From contig JAGDZP010000013.1 of the NCBI GenBank assembly GCA_049115735.1, positions 239,285-303,284 of the forward strand: a DNA stretch of 64,000 nucleotides. Direction: 5' to 3'. The stretch is from CAXBNB01 sp049115735 (lineage in GTDB: Bacteria > Bacteroidota > Bacteroidia > Cytophagales > Cyclobacteriaceae). Of this stretch, positions 57,742-64,000 are shown piece after piece. Both the position numbers and the translations under genes were made by a program. Numbering within the stretch: position 1 is the first letter of the stretch; each line of letters opens with the position of its first letter. The notes beneath the pieces are model-generated. The model was not told the origin of the DNA. It saw only the letters and a program-made list of their open reading frames with translations, and did not search any database.

Positions 57742-59769
57742 ATGTTCAAGCAAAAACGCTATTTCAATCTAATATTTATTCTTAGTATCTTTTTTTCTTG
57801 TGAGGAGAATTCAGACTCATCAACCGAGTCACATCCTTCCATCTTTTTAGTCAACACGAAAACAGAAGGCTTTGCAAGCGTTGAAGAATTAAGGAACATA
57901 CAGAAAGGTAACCATCAGGAAATATTGTGGAATGAACTGTTGTCAAAATCGGAGAAAGATTTTGAGGTTCCATTTTTAGACCCAACCGTAGACTTTGAAG
58001 GAAGAAGCCCGGTTCACCTCAAACATGCCAATGTGAGCTATGACATGGAGCGCGGATTGTCAGAACGGCTCTCAAGATCTTCATTGCTATATGCCGTTAC
58101 TAGAGATGATAAGTACAAAGATCTTGTTTTACATCAGATTCAAGTACTTGGAGATACGATTCGCTGGCCAATGTGGTGTGATGATGCTCACACTAGAGGT
58201 GGCCCGCCTTATCTGGATATCAGGACATGTAGGATATCCATGGCCATAGCTCTGGCCTACAACTGGATGTATAATGATTTGACTTCTGAAGAAAAGACCT
58301 TTATTGTTGATCTGATAGACCGGCGGGCAATTCAACCATTTTGGGAGAAAATAAAGCAGAAACCCGGCTGGTACACGCACCGGCACAATTGGTTTACTAA
58401 TATATATGGAGGCATGGCTATAACAGCAATGGCCTTGGGTAAAGATCATCCAGATACGGATAAACTTCTTGAGGAAATAGTGCCAGAGATGATTGACTTC
58501 AATAAGTCCTTTGGTGAACTGGGAGAATTTAATGAGCCTCCGGGCTATTCAGGAGCTGTTAGGTTTTCGTTTGAATTTGCAGAGGCCTACAGATATTATA
58601 CTGACAATAGTAGAAACCTTTTGAAAGAAAAACCATTTCCACAGGCTTGCTACTGGATTTTAAATCATACGCTACCCCCAGGTAGACTTACGGCTTTCGG
58701 GGATACTAACGCAGACAAAGGTATGTCTAGCCCGGCAATTATGGCCGCTGCAGCCAATGCGAATCAGGATGGGGTTCTTCAGTCCTATTACCTAAACTAT
58801 TTTGAATCCATGCAATCGACATTGGAATTACTCTGGTTCAATCCAAATTTGGAAGCGACCTCTCCTAATGGTAGACTGCCACTGGGTGTAGCTTATCAGG
58901 AACATGGAGCAGACCTGATTAGCCGTACAAGCTGGGATTATGATATTACCGACTGTGTAGTCTATGGCAAGGCTGGCAGGGAAACGAACCATGACGACAA
59001 TGACGTAGGACAACTGCTCATAGATGGGTTTGGAGAAAGGCTGATAATCGATAGTGGCAAACCTAACCCCATATACCCCAAAGATTATTTCGGGAAAGAT
59101 CAGTACAATTATTATTCCCGGTCATCCAAAGGTCACAATGTATTGGTGATTGGTAAGCGAGAAATGGTATCTGAACCGAATGAAATGGCACGTGGGAAAA
59201 TTCTTAAAACATGGTTTAATGATTCTATCGGTAGCTTTTGGAAGCTTGACCTGACATCCGTTTATGACAATGCCAAAAAGGTGACAAGATCGATTGCGCA
59301 TTTATTTCCGGGAATTGTGCTGGTACATGATTATGCAGAGATGCCCAAAAAGGATAGTATTATGCTGAGATGGCATACTATTGAAACTCCCAACATAAAC
59401 GACTCAGGCGAGTTTTCTGTAGTTAAAAATCAAGCATTGTTGCAAGCGAGGGTGCTAGCACTGGATGGCAAAGAGCTGACTTTTGATTCCGGGCATCAGG
59501 AGTTTAAACCTCCATATAACCTTACTAGGCAAGGTGATCCCCTGGTGCAGAATTATGAACCATTTGTGGAAATAAAGACTTTTGGTAAGTCCGCCTCGAT
59601 ACTCAGCTTATTTTCAGTTTCTGAAAGTGCCACCGAGGCTTCCGGTTGGAAGAAGGCTGAGTCAGGCTGGAGTATAAATGTCGGTGGGGAAAAATATTCA
59701 GTAATAATAAATGGGAATTCATTTGAGTTATATTCTGACGGCAGCAAAAGGAAGATAGCACTTAACTGA
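57742..59769 (+). CDS. Heparinase II/III- or alginate lyase-like lipoprotein
   Basis: The 675-residue protein starts with a lipoprotein signal (lipobox FFSC, C near residue 20). A helical toroid domain of polysaccharide lyases (about 60-360) has YAVTRDDKYKDL, RISMAIALAYNWMY and YTHRHNWFTNIYGGMAI. A beta-sandwich part (about 395-675) starts DLISRTSWDYDITDCVVYGKAG, followed by TNHDDNDVGQLLIDGFGERLIIDSGK, a heparinase II/III C-terminal pattern. It cuts a uronate-containing glycan by beta elimination, probably outside the cytoplasm. The dehydratase on the other side fits processing of the product. Confidence 0.82.
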   Translation: MFKQKRYFNLIFILSIFFSCEENSDSSTESHPSIFLVNTKTEGFASVEELRNIQKGNHQEILWNELLSKSEKDFEVPFLDPTVDFEGRSPVHLKHANVSYDMERGLSERLSRSSLLYAVTRDDKYKDLVLHQIQVLGDTIRWPMWCDDAHTRGGPPYLDIRTCRISMAIALAYNWMYNDLTSEEKTFIVDLIDRRAIQPFWEKIKQKPGWYTHRHNWFTNIYGGMAITAMALGKDHPDTDKLLEEIVPEMIDFNKSFGELGEFNEPPGYSGAVRFSFEFAEAYRYYTDNSRNLLKEKPFPQACYWILNHTLPPGRLTAFGDTNADKGMSSPAIMAAAANANQDGVLQSYYLNYFESMQSTLELLWFNPNLEATSPNGRLPLGVAYQEHGADLISRTSWDYDITDCVVYGKAGRETNHDDNDVGQLLIDGFGERLIIDSGKPNPIYPKDYFGKDQYNYYSRSSKGHNVLVIGKREMVSEPNEMARGKILKTWFNDSIGSFWKLDLTSVYDNAKKVTRSIAHLFPGIVLVHDYAEMPKKDSIMLRWHTIETPNINDSGEFSVVKNQALLQARVLALDGKELTFDSGHQEFKPPYNLTRQGDPLVQNYEPFVEIKTFGKSASILSLFSVSESATEASGWKKAESGWSINVGGEKYSVIINGNSFELYSDGSKRKIALN

Positions 59770-60216
59770 TTCGGGGTTAAGAGTGTTAGTTTATTAGAAA
59801 TATAGAAGGTTTTACAAATACCAAAGATGACTTTCAGAAATAAGCGTAGACTTCATATTATTGAACACTACAGCTTAGGACGGACACTACTTTTATTTTT
59901 TAAGCATCGTTAGAGGGGAGGGTGCTGAAGAAATGGGATCGCTACAACAGCAAGTATGAAAGGCTATTCTCACATTCAATTTCATCGGACCTCTCTTTGA
60001 TGGTATATACGGTAGTCTGAGTGAATGGCTGGGGTATACTCATTTTACCTTCGAAAATCTTGACGAAATAGAGCTGAGGGGAAAAGATAGTCTGGAATAG
60101 GTTTGTGCTGTGTTTGATTTTCAAGGTTGATTCCGTCTGGAAGGATTTTGAACCACTTATACAAAGACTGTACACGCATCAAATTTTTAATTTATTTTTG
60201 AAGAAAAACATTGACC
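59770..60216. other. 447-base gap, no gene seen
   Basis: No coding frame here has recognisable similarity and the base composition is ordinary. A 77-codon minus-strand frame at 59942-60175 (with repeated Thr, Ser and Lys) is open but unlike any family I know. Nothing else is evident apart from the upstream region of the M16 gene. Confidence 0.4.
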
Positions 60217-61593
60217 ATGAAAAATACGCTAGCATTACTATCCGCCTTCATGATTCTGATTGGATGTTCCGATCAGAAACAGGCTCCCAAGGAACTGGGA
60301 GTTTTTCCTTATGAAATTCTACAGACAAAGCTTGATAACGACTTGAATGTTGTAACTGTGCCTTACAACAGCCCGGGACTTGCCTCATTCTATATTGTGG
60401 TTCGCGTAGGCAGCAGAAATGAAGTAGAGAAAGGAAAAACCGGATTTGCGCATTTCTTCGAGCACATGATGTTTAGAGGTACTGATCAATATTCCAAAGC
60501 CGAGTATAGTGCTGCGCTCAAAGCTATTGGTGCAGCAGCCAACGCATATACGAGCACCGACCGTACGGTATATCATATGACCGGTAATGCTGAAATGTTG
60601 GATAAGATGTTTGAGCTTGAAGCTGACAGGTTTATGAACCTTAATTATTCTGAGGAGGATTTTAAAGTAGAAGCTGGTGCGGTAAAAGGAGAATACACCA
60701 AGAATTATAGCAGCCCGTACATGAAGCTATACGAAAAGACTCAAAACACGGCATTTTCAACTCATACATATTCACATACAACCATGGGTTTTTGGGAAGA
60801 TGTAGTGGATATGCCCAATCAATATGATTATTCCCTTGAATTTTTTGATAGGTACTACAGACCTGAATACTGTACTGTTGTGGTGGTAGGAGATGTAACG
60901 CAGGAAAAGGTTAATGAATTTGCTCAAAAATATTTTGGCAAATGGGAACGTGGTTCATTCACACAGGAAATCCCGGCCGAACCTGAACAGAAAGAGATCA
61001 AGTTTGCACACATTCAAGAAGCGAATTTCCCCCCAATTCTGAATTTGAATTATAAGGGACCAGCCTTTAATCCTGACAACAAAGAAATGGCTGTATTGGA
61101 TATAATATCCGGGATAGCATTTTCAGAAAAATCAAACATCCATAAGAAGTTGGTTGTGAATGAACGAAAGATACGTCAGCTGTATGCCGGGGGGAGTGAC
61201 TCAAGAGATCCTGGTCTTTGGTCAGTAAATGCAATGTTGGTAAACAAGGAAGATATGGCTTATGTGAAGTCGGAAATAGACAAGGTGCTAGAGGGTTTGA
61301 AAAACAACCCAGTTGACTCAGCGATGCTTAGCCAGACGAAGAGCAACTTCAAATACAGGTATGCTATGGGCATTGATAACCCTAATGATATTGCCAACTC
61401 ATTGGCGTGGTACATTTCGTTGACAGGAGATCCTAACGATGTAAATAAGGCTTATGCAAATTACGATGCAGTAACGGCAGAAGATATTATGCGAGTAGCC
61501 AAAAAGTATTTTGTAACCGATCACCTGACTATATCTACGATCTCGCCAGATGATGTGCTGCAGGTATCTGAGTCTTTAAATGTTAAACTATAA
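60217..61593 (+). CDS. M16 family zinc peptidase (active subunit)
   Basis: The lipoprotein or secreted protein of 458 residues starts MKNTLALLSAFMILIGC (lipobox LIGC). The N-terminal domain (about 25-230) has the inverted zinc motif HFFEHMMFRG (HxxEH, about 79-88) and a downstream ligand in EAGAVKGEY; the C-terminal domain (about 235-458) completes the M16 pair. It cleaves peptides in the periplasm or on the outer surface. The ATG at 60217 is preferred over the TTG at 60211. It is the first of a pair with the next gene. Confidence 0.9.
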   Translation: MKNTLALLSAFMILIGCSDQKQAPKELGVFPYEILQTKLDNDLNVVTVPYNSPGLASFYIVVRVGSRNEVEKGKTGFAHFFEHMMFRGTDQYSKAEYSAALKAIGAAANAYTSTDRTVYHMTGNAEMLDKMFELEADRFMNLNYSEEDFKVEAGAVKGEYTKNYSSPYMKLYEKTQNTAFSTHTYSHTTMGFWEDVVDMPNQYDYSLEFFDRYYRPEYCTVVVVGDVTQEKVNEFAQKYFGKWERGSFTQEIPAEPEQKEIKFAHIQEANFPPILNLNYKGPAFNPDNKEMAVLDIISGIAFSEKSNIHKKLVVNERKIRQLYAGGSDSRDPGLWSVNAMLVNKEDMAYVKSEIDKVLEGLKNNPVDSAMLSQTKSNFKYRYAMGIDNPNDIANSLAWYISLTGDPNDVNKAYANYDAVTAEDIMRVAKKYFVTDHLTISTISPDDVLQVSESLNVKL

Positions 61594-61604
61594 AACCTAA
61601 TAAA

Positions 61605-63143
61605 ATGAAGAAGTTAATCTATATAGTATTAGTCTTATTGGGTTTTGAGTTAATTGCTCAGCCCGTGGTGGAATTGCCAATGGTCTCTACAAAAGTGGTA
61701 GTGAAAATTGCATTCAAGAATGGGTCCATCTGCGATCCTGTCGGCAAAGAAGGTCTAACAAATCTCACAGCATCACTTTTGACCGAAACAGGAAGTGATC
61801 AGTATACAAAATCGGAGATAAGTGATTTGTTGTATCCAATGGCTGCTCAATATGGAGGATTCACTGATAAGGAAATGACCACTTTCTCCTTTGAAGTGCA
61901 CAAGGATTTTCTGGATGAGTTTTATGATATTTTTAGTGGACTATTGCTAAAACCAAGTTTTGACCAAAGTGATTTTGATAGGGTAAAGTCGAATACTGAA
62001 GTGTATGTAAAAGAGATTATCAAGACCAGCTCAGATGAGGAATTGAGCAAAATGGCACTGGAAGAAAAGCTCTTTGCAGGTACAAAATATGCTCATATGA
62101 AATCAGGTACCGCAAATGGCCTGGCGAATATTACTAGACAAGATGTTGTGAATCATTATGCTAAATATTTCACCCGAAATAATGTGAGCATAGGAATAGC
62201 TGGTGATTATCCTTCTACATTCGTAGAGCGTTTAAAATCGGATGTTAATCAATTGCCAGATTCACAGGTAGAAATTCCTGAGTTGGGTGATGTAGCCATG
62301 CCTGATGGCATACAAGTACAGTTGGTCACAAAGCCGAATGCCTTGGGTACCGCGATCTACACCGGCTATCCATTGGATATCAATAGAGCATCTGAAGATT
62401 GGCCCGCGATGATGGTGGTGAATTCTTATTTGGGTGAGCATCGCAAATCTTATTCCAAATTATACCAGTTGATTAGAGAAACCAGGTCAATGAATTATGG
62501 AGACTATACTTATATAGAATGGTATCAATCCGGAGGAAATAACCAATTGCCATTAACAGGATTCCCTAGAAGCCAGAATTATTTTGCCATATGGATTCGA
62601 CCAGTTCAGACTGCATTTAGCTTGAAAAGTCAATATCCGGAGCTTGCTGATATCAAGATTGGGCATGCTCATTTTGCTATGAGAATGGCACTAAATGAGA
62701 TTGATCGAGTGAAGAAGGATGGGTTGACGCAGGACGAGTTTGAATTGACAAGACAGTTTCTAAGGAGCTACATCAAACTTTACATTCAAACTCCAGGAAA
62801 ACAACTTGGTTTTTTGATGGATTCCAGGTTTTATGGACTAGATAACTATATCAAGGAAATGGATGCTAAATTGTCTACTCTCACTTTGGAAGATGTAAAC
62901 GCTGCAGCTGCAAAATATTTACAGACAGAAAACATGTATGTCACAATGATAACTGATGCAAACGAAGCGGCTCCTCTTGAAGAAAGCCTGCTTGAGAACA
63001 AAGTTTCACCTATGTCATATTCTACTGTCATTCGAGAAAGTCTGCCTGAAAGTGTTTTCGAGCATGATAAAAAAGTAGAAGGCTATCCAATGAATGTGAA
63101 GAAGGTGGTGACTGAGGAGCCTGCATCTTTGTTTGTGGAATAA
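61605..63143 (+). CDS. M16 family peptidase-like protein (inactive partner)
   Basis: The 512-residue protein has a signal peptide (about 1-18) and the same two-domain fold as the previous gene, but at the zinc motif position it reads GKEGLTNLTASLLTETGSDQ, without the HxxEH. The region LNEIDRVKKDGLTQDEFELTRQFLRSYI is typical of the C-terminal half. It presumably forms a heterodimer with the active subunit, as in bacterial M16B pairs and mitochondrial processing peptidase. Its start lies 12 bases after the stop of the active gene. Confidence 0.88.
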   Translation: MKKLIYIVLVLLGFELIAQPVVELPMVSTKVVVKIAFKNGSICDPVGKEGLTNLTASLLTETGSDQYTKSEISDLLYPMAAQYGGFTDKEMTTFSFEVHKDFLDEFYDIFSGLLLKPSFDQSDFDRVKSNTEVYVKEIIKTSSDEELSKMALEEKLFAGTKYAHMKSGTANGLANITRQDVVNHYAKYFTRNNVSIGIAGDYPSTFVERLKSDVNQLPDSQVEIPELGDVAMPDGIQVQLVTKPNALGTAIYTGYPLDINRASEDWPAMMVVNSYLGEHRKSYSKLYQLIRETRSMNYGDYTYIEWYQSGGNNQLPLTGFPRSQNYFAIWIRPVQTAFSLKSQYPELADIKIGHAHFAMRMALNEIDRVKKDGLTQDEFELTRQFLRSYIKLYIQTPGKQLGFLMDSRFYGLDNYIKEMDAKLSTLTLEDVNAAAAKYLQTENMYVTMITDANEAAPLEESLLENKVSPMSYSTVIRESLPESVFEHDKKVEGYPMNVKKVVTEEPASLFVE

Positions 63144-63224
63144 GATTTTATTTTCATTTATAAGCCTTTATTCATTCTACTCTTTATATTCGATTTTTAA
63201 TTTATCAGTATAAAACAAACGAAT

Positions 63225-63755
63225 ATGCAGGATATATATTTAGGAATTGGATCGAGGGTGAGACACTCAGAGTGGGGTGTGGGTATTGTTGTACAAGTGA
63301 CAAGTGATGAGTATTTGATCACATTTGTAAACCATGGAAACAAGGAGCTTTCTAAACAAACTGAAGATCTGGAAATAATAGAGGTAGTGGAGCCCGCTCA
63401 GGATTTGGTTAGCCTGGAGTTGATAGAAAACACTTTACAGGATTTGATTTCATCGATTGCGGGTGAACCAGAAGTGGTAGATCTTGGCGAAAAATGGATA
63501 GGGGGCAAGTTGGTTTTCCATCCCGGCAATCCGGACTTGAAACCTTATGAATTGCCCGTTGATAGTTTCTTTCATAAAATCGTAATGGTTCGTGATCGGC
63601 TGAGAGTAATGGAGCAACGGATTAATACCTCCAAGCTGACTGATGAGGAGAAAGTCAACTTGCAACAATACATCACCAGAATATATGGCAGCCTTACAAG
63701 TTTTAACATCCTGTTTAAGAATAGAGAGGATGGATTTAAAGGGAGTGGCTCTTGA
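63225..63755 (+). CDS. Conserved hypothetical protein
   Basis: I do not recognise a named family. The 176-residue protein begins LGIGSRVRHSEWGVGIVVQVTSDEYLITFVNHG, a small SH3- or Tudor-like beta barrel as in UvrD tails and CarD-like proteins. A helical half (about 90-176) follows with KLVFHPGNPDLKPYELPVDSFFHKIVMVRDRLRVMEQRIN. It has no signal or membrane segment. Nucleic acid or RNA polymerase binding is possible but not shown. Confidence 0.6.
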   Translation: MQDIYLGIGSRVRHSEWGVGIVVQVTSDEYLITFVNHGNKELSKQTEDLEIIEVVEPAQDLVSLELIENTLQDLISSIAGEPEVVDLGEKWIGGKLVFHPGNPDLKPYELPVDSFFHKIVMVRDRLRVMEQRINTSKLTDEEKVNLQQYITRIYGSLTSFNILFKNREDGFKGSGS

Positions 63756-63819
63756 TCGTTCTAATGGGATTTCCTTCTAAAAATTGGCAAAGAGCGACAG
63801 TGTATAAGGGAAAAGAAAG

Positions 63820-63901
63820 TGCGCACGAGAGGATTCGAACCTCCACGCCCGAAGGCACTGCCGCCTGAAGACAGCACGTCTACCAATTTCGCCACGTGCG
63901 C
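63820..63901 (-). tRNA. tRNA-Leu (anticodon CAG)
   Basis: An 82-base type II tRNA. The acceptor GCGCACG (from 63901) pairs with CGTGCGC (63827-63821), with A at 63820; CCA is not encoded. The anticodon stem CTGTC/GGCAG encloses TTCAGGC (CAG). The variable arm TGCC-TTCG-GGCG-like element follows, and the T arm is GGAGG/CCTCT with TTCGAAT. It is the only tRNA in the window. Confidence 0.92.
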
Positions 63902-64000
63902 ATGCTGCAAATATAGAATGGTCTATTTGAAATGATAAGTTGATCGAATTTTTTAAGCCCAGAATTGTCATTAGGATATTTAAGTTGGGACAAAAGGCCA

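Noticed and set aside
63777..63971. 64-codon minus-strand frame over the tRNA-Leu gene
   Set aside because: It translates the tRNA itself and its flanks.
1..64000. CRISPR arrays, insertion sequences with transposases, and rRNA genes
   Set aside because: I saw no regularly spaced repeats with unique spacers, no transposase gene and no rRNA in the window.

Overview
The window looks like chromosome of a Bacteroidota bacterium, most likely a marine or aquatic Cytophagales relative. Promoters fit the Bacteroidota pattern (TTTG near -33, TAnnTTTG near -7). Most starts lack a Shine-Dalgarno sequence. Family content is also typical: DUF349, DUF2795, LytTR regulator, CapA, TlpA/DUF4369 lipoprotein, a T9SS-like C-terminal domain, split YeeE/YedE, ABC-F pairs, and a tmRNA tag ending NNYALAA. 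Genus cannot be fixed from the sequence alone.

Layout. 0-4.7 kb: start of rnhB (cut by the window edge), a secreted TIM-barrel protein, tsaC-pgk and a GC-richer intergenic element. 4.8-7.4 kb: a sulfur operon (CstB-like persulfide dioxygenase/rhodanese plus two half YeeE/YedE transporters) behind a GTAAC-N4-GTTAC operator. 7.4-12.8 kb (minus): ABC-F ATPase, PrxQ, a sugar nucleotidyltransferase, DAHP synthase and an epimerase-CBS fusion. 13.2-19.9 kb: AlkB-type hydroxylase, secreted and lipoprotein enzymes, an orphan LolD-type ATPase and an SDR. 19.9-33.5 kb: ettA, DUF349, DUF2795, ispD, queA, an FtsX-type permease, a TPM protein, a thioredoxin-rhodanese operon with a second copy of the 4.8 kb operator at the same spacing, a LytTR regulator, ribE, pcm and a TlpA-like protein. 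33.6-48.9 kb: alaS, envelope genes (M23, CapA, LysM transglycosylase), MerR, dprA, mvaB, an AGCS symporter, a desaturase very like animal sphingolipid delta-4 desaturase, and dnaX interrupted by an A10 slippage tract.

49.1-56.2 kb is the accessory region. A complete tmRNA gene (ssrA) has a 6.7 kb island inserted at its 3' end, bounded by a 22-bp near-perfect repeat of that end. The island carries a tyrosine integrase with GGTGCGTG repeats upstream, a small helix-turn-helix candidate, and a phage-like three-gene module (unknown conserved protein, DUF5675-type protein fused to a membrane tail, holin-like protein). It also has about 750 bases without a credible gene but rich in perfect hairpins and a long-range 10-bp pairing, an AbiE-type toxin-antitoxin pair with inverted-repeat operators, and a 5'-truncated P-loop ATPase at the right end. 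The hairpin-rich stretch is the strongest candidate for something undescribed: a large structured RNA carried by a small mobile element.

56.2-64 kb: a Tat-exported enolase-superfamily enzyme divergent from a heparinase/alginate-lyase-like lipoprotein (probably uronate glycan use), an active/inactive pair of M16 peptidases, a conserved unknown protein and a tRNA-Leu(CAG).
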